This document shows, in pieces, positions 8,315 to 18,300 of a stretch of 64,000 nucleotides of DNA (position 1 is the first letter of the stretch; each line of letters begins with the position of its first letter). A program made the position numbers and the translations under genes. Source of the DNA: Paraburkholderia heleia NBRC 101817 (GTDB taxonomy: Bacteria; Pseudomonadota; Gammaproteobacteria; Burkholderiales; Burkholderiaceae); contig NZ_BBJH01000043.1 of assembly GCF_000739775.1 (NCBI RefSeq), forward strand, positions 1 to 64,000, given 5' to 3'. The notes beneath the pieces were generated by a model. The model had not been told where the DNA came from. It worked only from the letters and a program-made list of their open reading frames with translations, and made no database searches.

Positions 8315-9427
8315 TTATTTCGGCAACGCGCCGTCCACGCCCTGCACGAACCAGTTCAGCCGCAGCAACTCGGCGTCGGGCAGCGACGTGCCCGCTGCCA
8401 CCTTGATCGCGCCGCTCTGATCCTTGATCGGTCCCGCGAACGGATCGAATTTGCCGGCGATGATGTCGTCGCGCTTTTGCGCGAGCGCCTTCTGCGCGGC
8501 AGGCGATACGGCTGCGGTATTGATGTCGGCGAGGTCGATGGCTTTTTCCTTGAGGCCCCACCACGTCGGCGCGTTGGTCCACGTCCCCGCTTGCACCTGT
8601 TCGATCAGGTGAGAGTAATAGACGCCCCAGTAACTCACGCAAGCACCCAGCTGGGCGTTCGGGCCGAACTTCTTCATGTCGGAGTCCCAACCGAACGCAT
8701 GCACTTTCTTCTGCTCGGCCGTCTGCATCGTCGCCGTCGAGTCGGTGTTCTGGATCAGCACGTCCGCGCCCTGGCCGATCAGCGTTTCGGCCGCCTGTTT
8801 CTCCTTGCCCGGATCGAACCAGCTATTGATCCAGATGACCTTGACCTTCGCATTCGGATTGACCGAACGCGCGCCCATGGTGAAGGCGTCGATGTTGCGC
8901 ACCACTTCGGGCACCGGCACCGAGGCGACAAAGCCGAGCGTGTTCGTCTTCGTCGTATAGCCGCCGACGAGACCGGCCAGATACGCGCTCTGGTACGTGC
9001 GCACGTCATAGGTCGCAAAGTTCGCGGCCTTCTTGTATCCCGTCGCATGCTCGAAGACGACGTCGGGATAATCCTTTGCCGTCTTCAGTTCGAAGTCCTG
9101 AAAGCCGAAGCTGGAGCCCACGATAATCTTGTTGCCCTTGCTCGCCAGGTCGCGAAACACGCGCTCCGAGTCGGCGGATTCGGGCACGTTCTCGACGCGC
9201 GTGACCTTGATCTTGTCGCCGAACTTCGCTTCGATCGCCTTGACGCCCTGTTCGTGCGCGTAGGTCCAGCCTGCGTCACCGGGGTTGCCGAGGTAGACGA
9301 ACGCAACGCCCATCGGGGCCGCAACGGCGGCAGTGGGGCTCAACGCGGCCCAGGCGCCGAGCGTGGCGAAAAGCGCAGCCATGAGGCGTAGTGAGCGCGC
9401 CGCCGCGCCAGCGAATCTTGTTGCCAT
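8315..9427 (-). CDS. BMP-family ABC transporter substrate-binding protein
   Basis: A 370-residue periplasmic binding protein of the Bmp/PnrA (basic membrane protein) family, which binds purine nucleosides or bases. A signal peptide ends near TAAVAAPM. Family motifs seen are VAFVYLGNPGDAGWTYAHEQ, IIVGSSFGFQDFELKTAKDY, YQSAYLAGLVGGYTTKT and GWDSDMKKFGPN. The BMP family start GDAGW-x-x-H-E is diagnostic. It leads an operon with the deaminase downstream. No permease or ATPase genes lie beside it in this window, so the remaining components must be elsewhere. Confidence 0.92.
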   Translation of the reverse strand: MATRFAGAAARSLRLMAALFATLGAWAALSPTAAVAAPMGVAFVYLGNPGDAGWTYAHEQGVKAIEAKFGDKIKVTRVENVPESADSERVFRDLASKGNKIIVGSSFGFQDFELKTAKDYPDVVFEHATGYKKAANFATYDVRTYQSAYLAGLVGGYTTKTNTLGFVASVPVPEVVRNIDAFTMGARSVNPNAKVKVIWINSWFDPGKEKQAAETLIGQGADVLIQNTDSTATMQTAEQKKVHAFGWDSDMKKFGPNAQLGACVSYWGVYYSHLIEQVQAGTWTNAPTWWGLKEKAIDLADINTAAVSPAAQKALAQKRDDIIAGKFDPFAGPIKDQSGAIKVAAGTSLPDAELLRLNWFVQGVDGALPK

Positions 9428-9633
9428 GAGGTCTCCGAAACAGGAATGGGAAGGTCGAATAGTGGTCAGTCAAAATTGAGGCCGAAATCTGGATTTATTA
9501 TGTGACGAATAACGGAATCGATATAACGCTCAATGCGTGGTTGCAGCACGCAAACGTCCACCGCCTCGCGCTGGAACGCCTCGTGCTTGCCAAACCCGTT
9601 GCCCCTTCAACCTTTGCGCTCGGGAGACCTGCC

Positions 9634-10071
9634 ATGCAAACCGCATTCGCCACGGATTTTTCGCACGTCAAGCCGCAGGACACGTCATACACGGGCGGCG
9701 GGCTGCGCGACTTCTTTGTCTATCGTGACCTGGGCATCGCTGAAGCCACGCATGGCAAGGTGGTCGCGCAACTCGTCAGGGCAAATCTTGCGCCGGAACT
9801 GGGCACGGGCTGGCACCGGCATGAGGCAGACTTTCATATCGTCATCATGCTCAAGGGCTGGGCGCGCTTCATGTACGGCGACAAGGAAACGCTCGTCGAA
9901 GCGGGCGACTGCGTGCATCAGGCGCCGGGCATCGCCCATTACCTCTTCGATTACTCGCCCGACATGGAGTACCTCGAAATCGTGAGCCCCGCCGACTTCA
10001 AGTCGATCGATGTGCAAGCGCCCTGCGCCGTGCCCGCGCCGACGCCCTGGCAAGCCGGCCCTGCAATCTAG
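9634..10071 (+). CDS. Cupin-domain protein
   Basis: A 145-residue single-domain cupin. The first cupin motif is G-T-G-W-H-R-H-E-A-D-F-H near residues 55-66, and the second ends HQAPGIAHYLFDYSPDMEYL. Three His and one Glu can form the usual metal site. The ATG at 9634 is used because a GGGAGA site precedes it and upstream codons look unselected. It ends five bases from the convergent phaZ stop. Small stand-alone cupins act as isomerases, dioxygenases or ligand sensors. The substrate cannot be read here. Confidence 0.82.
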   Translation: MQTAFATDFSHVKPQDTSYTGGGLRDFFVYRDLGIAEATHGKVVAQLVRANLAPELGTGWHRHEADFHIVIMLKGWARFMYGDKETLVEAGDCVHQAPGIAHYLFDYSPDMEYLEIVSPADFKSIDVQAPCAVPAPTPWQAGPAI

Positions 10072-10076
10072 AAGCC

Positions 10077-11426
10077 CTATTTGGGCTGCGTTTCGGCAGC
10101 GCGGCTGATTGCCATGGCCGCATGCGCATCGGCATCGAGCAGCGCGCGCAGGGTCACCCGATCGTCGCCCATCGCCTCCGGCGCCGCGATGCGCCGTGCG
10201 CGCGGTTCGTGGTCGTGAATGGTCGAGCGCACGAGCGGGTAAATCTGCGTGTCCCAGCGGCGGCCATTGAATACGCCGTAGTGGCCCACGCCCGTCTGCA
10301 CATGATGCGTCTTCATATAAGGGCGCAGCCCCCGGCACAGGTCATGGGCGGCAACGGTCTGGCCGACTGCGCAGATATCGTCCTTCTCGCCTTCGATCGT
10401 GAGCAGCGCGGTGCGGCGGATCGCGTGCGGTTCCACGAGGCGCTCGCCCACCTTGAGCTTGCCTAACGGCAGGGCGTATTCCTGAAACACCGAGCTGACG
10501 GTTTCCAGGTAGAACTCCGCGGTGAGATCGGACGTGGCGAAGTACTCACGGTAGAACACGTTGAGCGCATCCGCCCTCGCGGGGTCGCCCTTCGCCCGCT
10601 CGTGGCGCATCTCCTCGAACGAAGCGAGATGACGCTCCAGGTTCATCGACATGAACGCACTGAGCTGCACGAAGCCCGGATACACGCGACGTTGCGCGCC
10701 TGGAAAACCGCCTGGCACCACGCTGATCAGATTGCGCTCGAACCACGTGATCGGCTTGCTGTTGGCGAGTTCGTTGACCTTGGTGGGATTCACCCGGCAA
10801 TCGATCGGTCCCGCCATCAGCGTCATGCTCGCAGGCTGCGCGGGATCGTTGTCGGCGGCCATCAGCGAGACGGCGGCGAGCGCCGCGACCGTTGGCTGGC
10901 AGATCGCCACCAGATGCGCATCGGGGCCGATGCGCCGAATGAAGGACATGACGTGCTCGACGTATTCGTCGAAGCCGAAGCGCCCCGCCGACAAAGGCAC
11001 GTCGCGCGGGTTGTGCCAGTCGGTGATATAGACGTCGTGGTCGGCGAGCATGGTGCGCACGGTGCCGCGCAGCAGCGTCGCGAAGTGTCCCGACATGGGA
11101 GCGACGAGCAGCACGCGCGGCTGCGGCGTGGCAACGTCCTTGCGAAAGTGCAGCAGCGAGGCGAACGGCGTGCGCTTGACGACCGCTTCGGTCACCGGCG
11201 TGCGCACGCCATCCACCTCCACCCCATCGATTTCGAACGGCGGACGCGTGTGCGAGAGCCCGGCAAGCTCGATCTGCTCGCACCACGCATCGAGATAGCG
11301 CGTATCGAAGCCGCAGGCGAGCGCGGGCCACGCCGCGAGCGCCGCGCGGGAGAACGACGCAGTAGTACGCCCGAACCTCGTCAAGTCCGCGAACGTCTGG
11401 TAGGCCAGATAGGCGAGCAGGTTCAT
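10077..11426 (-). CDS. phaZ: Intracellular polyhydroxyalkanoate (PHB) depolymerase
   Basis: A 449-residue intracellular PHB depolymerase, which breaks stored poly-3-hydroxybutyrate granules. The family uses a Cys nucleophile in place of Ser; here it is C176 in LVAICQPTVAA, preceded by VYITDWHNPRDVPLSAGRFG. The C-terminal His lies in GVGHYGVFNGRRW, and the Asp in the TIEGEKDDI loop. There is no signal peptide. The chosen ATG gives MNLLAYLAYQTFADLTR, typical for the family; 24 upstream codons are probably leader. It is expressed alone, convergent with the cupin gene. It belongs to the PhaZa group by motif. Confidence 0.93.
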   Translation of the reverse strand: MNLLAYLAYQTFADLTRFGRTTASFSRAALAAWPALACGFDTRYLDAWCEQIELAGLSHTRPPFEIDGVEVDGVRTPVTEAVVKRTPFASLLHFRKDVATPQPRVLLVAPMSGHFATLLRGTVRTMLADHDVYITDWHNPRDVPLSAGRFGFDEYVEHVMSFIRRIGPDAHLVAICQPTVAALAAVSLMAADNDPAQPASMTLMAGPIDCRVNPTKVNELANSKPITWFERNLISVVPGGFPGAQRRVYPGFVQLSAFMSMNLERHLASFEEMRHERAKGDPARADALNVFYREYFATSDLTAEFYLETVSSVFQEYALPLGKLKVGERLVEPHAIRRTALLTIEGEKDDICAVGQTVAAHDLCRGLRPYMKTHHVQTGVGHYGVFNGRRWDTQIYPLVRSTIHDHEPRARRIAAPEAMGDDRVTLRALLDADAHAAMAISRAAETQPK

Positions 11427-11738
11427 TGGCAAAGATCCCGATTGTCTTGAACGCGAAGTGAAGCAGGCAATACATATGCCAGAAGCGTGCATTGGCACAG
11501 TGCTTGCACCTGCCGGGCAGGGTGCGCGAGCCCTCGTGCCCTGGCCGGCGCGTCACGCCGTGGCGGCACGGCGCGGGCGCTGCGCGGCAAGCGGCGGGAT
11601 GGTTCCCCTGCATGCCGCAATGTAGTGCGGCCAGTTGGCGTGAGCGGTGCATGCAGCGGCGATGCGCGCATTCGGTGCATGCGGCTTGCCGAGCGTCGCC
11701 CTGTTTGCCGTCATGTCCTCACCGTTCAGGAGCTTTCC
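11427..11738. other. Divergent intergenic region, 312 bp
   Basis: Lies between phaZ (minus) and the glutathione transferase (plus). Apart from the sigma-54 promoter motif at 11492-11508 I see no gene. The 220 bases between that promoter and the transferase start are very GC-rich and could be a long leader or an unrecognised RNA. Confidence 0.5.
11492..11508 (+). promoter_or_regulatory. Sigma-54 (RpoN) -24/-12 promoter
   Basis: TTGGCAC-N5-TTGCA fits the RpoN consensus at every key base, with the GG and GC pairs spaced 12 bases apart. It points away from phaZ toward the glutathione transferase, whose start is about 220 bases downstream of the predicted transcript start near 11519. Confidence 0.7.
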
Positions 11739-12398
11739 ATGAGTCAGACGAATACGACCCTGACGATCAGCAGCCGGAACTATTCGTCGTGGTCCATGCG
11801 CGGCTGGCTGCTTGCCAGACTCGCCGGACTCGAATTCGACACGGTGACGGTGCCGCTCGACGACGCGGCCACGCGCGCCGAACTGCTGCTGCTCTCGCCT
11901 TCCATCCTCGTTCCCTGCCTGCGCCACGACGGCATCACGGTCTGGGACACGCTCGCGATCTGCGAATACCTCAACGAGATCCAGCCGCAGGCACAGTTGC
12001 TGCCCGCGGACCGCACGGCGCGCGCGCACTGCCGCTCCGTGTGCGGGGAAATGCATTCGGGCTTCGGCGCATTGCGCTCCGCCCTGCCGATGAACCTGCG
12101 CGGCCATTTCCCGAATTTTCGCGTCTGGTCGCGCGCGCAGGACGATATCGGGCGCATCGTGACGATCTGGCGCGAATGCCTGCAGAAGTACGGCGGCCCG
12201 TGGCTCTTCGGCGAGATCGGCGCGGCGGACGCGATGTATGCGCCCGTCGTCACGCGCCTGCTTACCTATGACGTGCCGATCGACCCCGACATCGGCGACT
12301 ACTGCATGCGCGTGCTCAAGCAGCCTTATGTTGCGGAATGGATCGCGGCAGCCCAGTCGGAGACCGAGGACATCGACGAACTGGATATGGAATTCTGA
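11739..12398 (+). CDS. Glutathione S-transferase family protein
   Basis: A 219-residue GST. The thioredoxin-like N-terminal domain holds SSRNYSSWSMRGWLLARLAG, where a Ser of the SSWS motif is the usual glutathione-activating residue. The cis-Pro SILVPCL and the glutathione gamma-glutamyl contact WDTLAICEYL follow, and an all-helical C-terminal domain completes it. A CAGGAG site precedes the ATG. It conjugates or reduces electrophiles using glutathione; many homologues are annotated as stringent-starvation or maleylacetoacetate-isomerase-like. A sigma-54 promoter motif upstream suggests nitrogen- or stress-dependent expression. Confidence 0.88.
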   Translation: MSQTNTTLTISSRNYSSWSMRGWLLARLAGLEFDTVTVPLDDAATRAELLLLSPSILVPCLRHDGITVWDTLAICEYLNEIQPQAQLLPADRTARAHCRSVCGEMHSGFGALRSALPMNLRGHFPNFRVWSRAQDDIGRIVTIWRECLQKYGGPWLFGEIGAADAMYAPVVTRLLTYDVPIDPDIGDYCMRVLKQPYVAEWIAAAQSETEDIDELDMEF

Positions 12399-12562
12399 GC
12401 GTCGCCGCGCACCAGCATCGGGCATGAGGGCTTGCGCTCGCAGGTCCGGCACCGGCATGGAAGTTGCATTGACCCCATGCAGCCCGATCACCGAACAGGA
12501 TGAAAAAGCGCGGAGCAACACGAACCATCGAGCGCAAAGAACAGCGAACGGAAAAAACGAGC

Positions 12563-14035
12563 ATGACGCAAACAGTCTTCAACGAGATGTTCGAGTACGG
12601 GGAGTTCGACGTTCGGGGCCTGGCCGCCGCGGCCTTCGCGCAGGCCGGCGAGCCGCGCGCCCACTATCGCGAATTTTTCGCCTGGATGCGCGGCCAGAGC
12701 GAGCAGCAGATGCTCAAGAAGCGCACCGAAGCCGATGCCATCTTCCGGCGCGTGGGCATCACCTTCGCCGTGTATGGCGAAAAGGACGAAACGGGCGCGG
12801 GCACCGAGCGCACGATCCCGTTCGACGTGATCCCGCGCATCTTCCAGCGCCAGGAGTGGAACACGCTCGAGCGAGGCCTGCGCCAGCGTGTGAACGCGCT
12901 CAACCGCTTCCTCCACGACATCTATCACGAGCAGGAGATCGTGAAGCGCGGCATCGTGCCCGCCGACCAGATCTTCCGCAACGCACAGTACCGCCCCGAG
13001 ATGCAGGGCGTGAACGTCGCGCACGACATCTATGCGCATATCGCGGGCATCGATATCGTGCGCGCTGGCGAGGGCGAGTTCTACGTACTCGAGGACAACC
13101 TGCGCGTGCCCTCCGGCGTCTCGTACATGCTGGAAAACCGCAAGATGATGATGCGGCTCTTTCCCGATCTGTTCGTGCGCAACCGCGTGGCGCCCGTCGC
13201 GCATTACCCCGACCTGCTGCTCGACACGCTGCGCGCCGCCGCGCCTTCGGGCTCGGACAATCCCACGGTCGTGCTGCTCACGCCGGGCATGTACAACTCG
13301 GCGTACTTCGAGCACGCGTTCCTCGCGCAGCAAATGGGCATCGAACTCGTGGAAGGCCAGGACCTGTTCGTCGAGAACGACCACCTCTATATGCGCACGA
13401 CGCAGGGCCCGCAGCGCGTGGACGTGATCTACCGGCGCGTGGACGACGACTTTCTCGATCCGCTCGTGTTCCGCTCCGACTCGGCGCTCGGCGCGGCGGG
13501 CCTCATGAACGTCTACCGCAAAGGCAACGTGACGCTGTGCAACGCGGTGGGCACGGGCGTGGCCGACGACAAGTCGATCTACCCCTACGTGCCCGACATG
13601 GTGCGCTTCTATCTGGGCGAGGAACCGCTGCTCAAGAACGTGCCCACATGGATGTGCCGCAAGGCCGACGACCTGCACTACGTGCTCGACCATCTGCACG
13701 AACTGGTCGTGAAGGAAACGCACGGCGCGGGCGGCTACGGCATGCTGATCGGTCCCGCTGCCACGCGCGCCGAGATCGAGGCGTTCCGCGCGGCACTCGT
13801 CGCGAACCCGGACAAGTACATCGCGCAGCCCACGCTCTCGCTTTCCACCTGCCCGACGTGGGTCGAGACAGGCGTCGCGCCGCGCCACATCGACCTGCGC
13901 CCGTTCGTGCTCTCGGGCAAGGAAGTCCGCATGGTGCCGGGCGGGCTCACGCGCGTCGCGCTGCGCGAGGGCTCGCTCGTGGTCAATTCCTCGCAGGGCG
14001 GCGGCACGAAGGACACCTGGGTGCTGGAGCGCTGA
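12563..14035 (+). CDS. Circularly permuted type-2 ATP-grasp protein (stand-alone)
   Basis: A 490-residue protein of the circularly permuted ATP-grasp family (COG2308). The motif blocks are YEHAFL-type (AYFEHAFLAQQMGIELVEGQ), the LRVPSGVSYMLENRKMM ATP-binding segment, VKETHGAGGYGMLIGPAA and the terminal SQGGGTKDTWVLER. This family is predicted to activate a carboxylate as acyl phosphate and ligate it to an amine, making amide bonds in peptides or cell-wall-like metabolites. The chosen ATG gives MTQTVFNEMFEYGEFDVRGL; an earlier in-frame ATG at 12500 is possible. It starts the ATP-grasp/transglutaminase cluster. Confidence 0.88.
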   Translation: MTQTVFNEMFEYGEFDVRGLAAAAFAQAGEPRAHYREFFAWMRGQSEQQMLKKRTEADAIFRRVGITFAVYGEKDETGAGTERTIPFDVIPRIFQRQEWNTLERGLRQRVNALNRFLHDIYHEQEIVKRGIVPADQIFRNAQYRPEMQGVNVAHDIYAHIAGIDIVRAGEGEFYVLEDNLRVPSGVSYMLENRKMMMRLFPDLFVRNRVAPVAHYPDLLLDTLRAAAPSGSDNPTVVLLTPGMYNSAYFEHAFLAQQMGIELVEGQDLFVENDHLYMRTTQGPQRVDVIYRRVDDDFLDPLVFRSDSALGAAGLMNVYRKGNVTLCNAVGTGVADDKSIYPYVPDMVRFYLGEEPLLKNVPTWMCRKADDLHYVLDHLHELVVKETHGAGGYGMLIGPAATRAEIEAFRAALVANPDKYIAQPTLSLSTCPTWVETGVAPRHIDLRPFVLSGKEVRMVPGGLTRVALREGSLVVNSSQGGGTKDTWVLER

Positions 14036-14072
14036 GCCGGCGCAGCAACGAACTCGCGCGGCGCGTGGACGT

Positions 14073-15146
14073 TCACGGCCGCGAAGACGAAGCCGAGATC
14101 ACGCGATGAACGAAGCGCAACTTGTCGATGACGGGCGTGGCCAGCGCGAACGGATAGCCGTCGGGCATGCCGAGGCTGCGGTTCAGGCTGTTGAGCGCGT
14201 AGGTGAGCGCAAACCAGCGCGCCATCAGGCTGTCGAAGCTCGCCTCGTCCACCGGCGTCTGGTCGATGAGCGTGGGCTCGTCGGGGCTGTCGGGCAAGAG
14301 CGCGAGGCCGCAGGCCGTGGCCGTGTCGAGCGTATCGACGATATGCAGGTAATGCGCCCACGTCTCGGCCCAGTCCTCCCAGGGATGCACGGACGCATAC
14401 GCGCTCACGTGGCGCGCGGCCCAGTCGGGCGCGGGGCCGGCGGCGTAATGCGCGGCGAGCGCGGCCGCATAGTCGGCGCGCTCGTCGCCGAAACGGCGGC
14501 GAAACGGCTCGAGCCAGCGCCCCGCCGGCTCCTGCGCGATGAGACGGTCGAAATAGTAGTGGCCGACCTCGTGGCGGAAATGCCCCAGCATGGTGCGATA
14601 CGGCTCGTGCAGCGACACGCGCGTGCGCTCGCGATGCGCGTCGTCGGCCTCGGCGATGTTCATGGTGATGAGGCCGTGATCGTGGCCCGTCATGATCGGC
14701 CGGCCATCGCCCGTTGCTTCGAGGAACTCGAATTGCAGGCCCTGTTCCGGGTCTTCGGCGCGCGTGACGAGCGGCAGGCCGAGCGCCCCCAGCGTGTAGA
14801 GCAGGCGCCGCTTGGCCGTCTCGAGGCGATACCAGTACAGGCGGTTCTCGGGCCGCGAGAGGTTGGGGATCGTGCGCGTGAACTGGCAGGCGCGGCACAG
14901 CGTGTCTTCGGAATCGGCCGGGATCATGCCGTTGCAGACGTTCTCGACCGCGTAGTTGTGGCACTGGCGAAAGAGCGCACCCTGGGCCCGCGCATTCAGG
15001 CTGCGCCAGCGGCCCTCGCCCGCATCCTCGAACGCGTGCATCTCGCCTGTCTGCGGCACGTAGCCGAGGCGCGCCTCGCAACGCTCGCAGCGCTCGTTCT
15101 CGAAAAACACCAGCTGATTGCAGTGGTCGCAGTGAAAGGTCTTCAT
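14073..15146 (-). CDS. Putative zinc-dependent peptidase with N-terminal zinc ribbons
   Basis: A 357-residue protein. The N-terminal part has paired cysteines CDHC (6-9), CERC (20-23) and CRAC (84-87), which look like zinc ribbons. A peptidase signature HEVGH (192-196) sits in GHFRHEVGHYYFDRLIAQEP, and the downstream VHPWEDWAETWAHYL supplies the third ligand. This matches the family often called putative zinc-binding metallopeptidase (Peptidase_Mx). The start was moved to the ATG giving MKTFHCDHCNQ because upstream codons are unselected. It is convergent with the ATP-grasp gene (37-base gap) and divergent from the transglutaminase genes. It probably processes the same unknown substrate as the cluster. 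Confidence 0.85.
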   Translation of the reverse strand: MKTFHCDHCNQLVFFENERCERCEARLGYVPQTGEMHAFEDAGEGRWRSLNARAQGALFRQCHNYAVENVCNGMIPADSEDTLCRACQFTRTIPNLSRPENRLYWYRLETAKRRLLYTLGALGLPLVTRAEDPEQGLQFEFLEATGDGRPIMTGHDHGLITMNIAEADDAHRERTRVSLHEPYRTMLGHFRHEVGHYYFDRLIAQEPAGRWLEPFRRRFGDERADYAAALAAHYAAGPAPDWAARHVSAYASVHPWEDWAETWAHYLHIVDTLDTATACGLALLPDSPDEPTLIDQTPVDEASFDSLMARWFALTYALNSLNRSLGMPDGYPFALATPVIDKLRFVHRVISASSSRP

Positions 15147-15340
15147 GGCCGCATTCCCGGGAAGGCCGCGCGGGCCGCAGCACTTCGCGCAGCACGCGGC
15201 GTGCCGCGCACGCGCATGGGCGCGGTTGTCACCCCGGCTGTCACATCCCGCACTTGCGCCATGCGCATCATAGGCGCGCTGCGCCGTGCGCCGCTTGCCC
15301 CTTTTCCGCCGTTCCATCCACGTCGATCGAGGAGTCGGGT

Positions 15341-18300
15341 GTGTCCATCCGTGTCGCGTTAAACCATGTCACGCAGTATCGCTATGACCGGCTCGTGCGC
15401 CTCGCGCCTCACGTGGTGCGCCTGCGCCCCGCGCCGCACTGCCGCACGCCCATCCTCTCGTATTCGATGCGCGTGGAGCCCGCCGGTCATTTCGTCAACT
15501 GGCAGCAGGACCCGTTCGCCAACTATCAGGCGCGGCTCGCGTTTCCCGAGCCGACGCGCGAATTCCGCGTCACCATCGATCTGGTCGCGGAAATGGCGGT
15601 CTACAACCCGTTCGACTTCTTTCTCGAACCGAGCGCCGAGCGCTTTCCGTTCGTGTACGCGCCCGAGCTGGCCGCGGAGCTTGCGCCGTATCTGGCGCAC
15701 GGCGAGCCGACGCCGCGCTTCGCCGCGTTCGTCGAGACGATCGATCGCACGCCGCGCGTGACCATCGACTTCCTCGTCGATCTGAACCAGCGCCTGCAAC
15801 GCGAGATCGGCTACCTGATCCGCATGGAGCCCGGCGTGCAGACGCCCGAGGAAACGCTGGAGAAAGGCTCCGGGTCGTGCCGCGACACGGGCTGGCTGCT
15901 CGTGCAGACGCTGCGTCAGCTCGGCCTGGCGGCGCGCTTCGTCTCGGGTTATCTGCTGCAGCTCACGCCCGACGTCAAGGCGATCGACGGTCCGCGCGGC
16001 GCCGAAGCCGACTTCACCGACCTGCACGCGTGGTGCGAGGTCTACCTGCCGGGCGCGGGCTGGATCGGGCTCGATCCGACCTCGGGCCTGCTCGCGGGCG
16101 AAGGCCACATTCCCGTGGCATGCACCCCGGAGCCCGGCAGCGCCGCACCGATCGCGGGCGCGCTCGACGAATGCGAAGTCGAGTTTTCGCACTCGATGTC
16201 GATTTCGCGCGTACTCGAAACGCCGCGCGTGACGAAGCCCTACACCGAAGCGCAATGGGCCGACATGCACGCCATGGGTGTCCAGGTGGACGCCGCGCTC
16301 GCCGGCCAGGACGTGCGTCTCACGATGGGCGGCGAGCCGACCTTCGTGGCGGCCGGAGACCGCGACGCACCCGAATGGAACACCGACGCGCTCGGCCCGA
16401 CCAAGCGCCGCTACGCCATCGCGCTGATGGACAAGCTGCGGGCGCACTATGGCGCGCTGGGCTTTCTGCATATCGGCCAGGGCAAGTGGTATCCGGGCGA
16501 GCAGTTGCCGCGCTGGGCGCTTTCGCTCTTTTGGCGCGCGGACGGCGAGCCCTGCTGGCGCGATCCCGCGCTCTTCGCCGACGAGCGCTCGCCGGCCCAT
16601 CACACGGCGGCGGATGCCCAGCGCTTCATCGCACACCTCGCCGCGAAGCTCGCGGTCGATCCCCAGCACGCGCAGGCGGCCTACGAAGACACGTGGTATT
16701 ACCTGTGGCGCGAGCGCCGCCTGCCCGTGAACGTCGATCCGTTCGACTCGCGTCTCGACGACGAGCTGGAGCGCACGCGGCTGCGCCGCGTGTTCGACGC
16801 GGGCCTCGATGCCGTGACGGGCTACGTGCTGCCGCTCGCATGCGAGCGCGCCGGGGCGCCGGCGGGCCAGCCCGGGTTGCGGGGTCCGCGCTGGGTGAGC
16901 GGCCCGTGGTTCTTCCGCGACGAGCGCATGTACCTGATTCCCGGCGACTCGCCGATGGGCTATCGCTTGCCGCTCGATTCGCTGCCGTGGGTCGCGGCGG
17001 CCGACTACCCGTGGCAGCACGCGCGCGATCCGTTCGCCGCGCCGGCGCCGCTGCGCAGCGCGGCCGAGTTGCGCATGCAGTACGCGGCGGGCTTCGACGA
17101 AGCTGCGAAGGCGGCGACTGGGGGCGGCGCGGGCAGCGCCGCCTACGCAGAAGGCGCGGGCAACACCGGCGAACTCAATGCAAACCGCTACCCCGGGCGC
17201 GGCGAATCGGCCGCCTGGATCCACCGCACGGCACTGTGCGTCGAAGCACGCGACCCGGCGCGCGCCGCTGGGCCGAAAGCCGAAGCCGCATCGTTCGGCC
17301 GCGCGCAGGGCCAGTTGCACGTCTTCATGCCGCCGCTCGCCGAACTCGACGATTACCTCGACCTGCTGGCCGCCGTCGAAGCCACCGCCGCCGACCTCGC
17401 GCTGCCCGTCGTCATCGAAGGCTATCCGCCGCCGCGCGATCCGCGTCTGAAAATGCTCCAGGTCACGCCCGACCCCGGCGTGATCGAGGTGAACATTCAC
17501 CCGTCGTCGAACTGGGACGAACTGGTCGAGCGCACCGAATTCCTCTATCAGGCCGCGCACGAAACCCTGCTCTCCACCGAAAAGTTCATGCTGGACGGCC
17601 GCCACACGGGCACAGGCGGCGGCAATCACCTCGTGCTCGGCGGCGCCACGCCCGCCGACAGCCCGTTCCTGCGCCGCCCCGACCTGCTCGCGAGCCTCGT
17701 GGCCTACTGGCACAACCATCCGTCGCTGTCCTACCTGTTCTCGGGCCTCTTCATCGGGCCGACGAGCCAGGCACCGCGCGTGGACGAAGCGCGCAACGAT
17801 CAGGTATACGAACTGGAGGTCGCGTTCGCCGAGATCCAGCGTCAGGTCGATCTGCTGCGCGGCTTCGGAAGCCCCTTCGACGACGGCCCGCGCGTACCGC
17901 CCTGGCTCATCGACCGCACGCTGCGCAACATCCTCATCGACGTGACCGGCAACACGCATCGCGCCGAGTTCTGCATCGACAAGCTCTACTCGCCCGACGG
18001 CCCGACCGGGCGCCTCGGCCTGCTCGAGCTGCGCGGCTTCGAAATGCCGCCGCACGCGCGCATGAGCCTCGCGCAGCAACTGCTGCTGCGCGCGCTCGTC
18101 GCGCGCTTCTGGAAGACGCCGTACACGCAGCGCCTCACGCGCTGGGGCACCGAGCTGCACGACCGCTTCATGCTTTCGACCTTCGTGCAGATGGATTTCG
18201 ACGACGTGCTCGCCGAAACGTCCGCGGCAGGCTTCGCGCTCGACCCCGCCTGGTTCGCGCCGCACTTCGAATTCCGCTTCCCGCTGGTGGGCGAACTGCA

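Noticed and set aside
12488..13888. Open frame antisense to the stand-alone ATP-grasp gene
   Set aside because: Composition and lack of motifs show it is a shadow.
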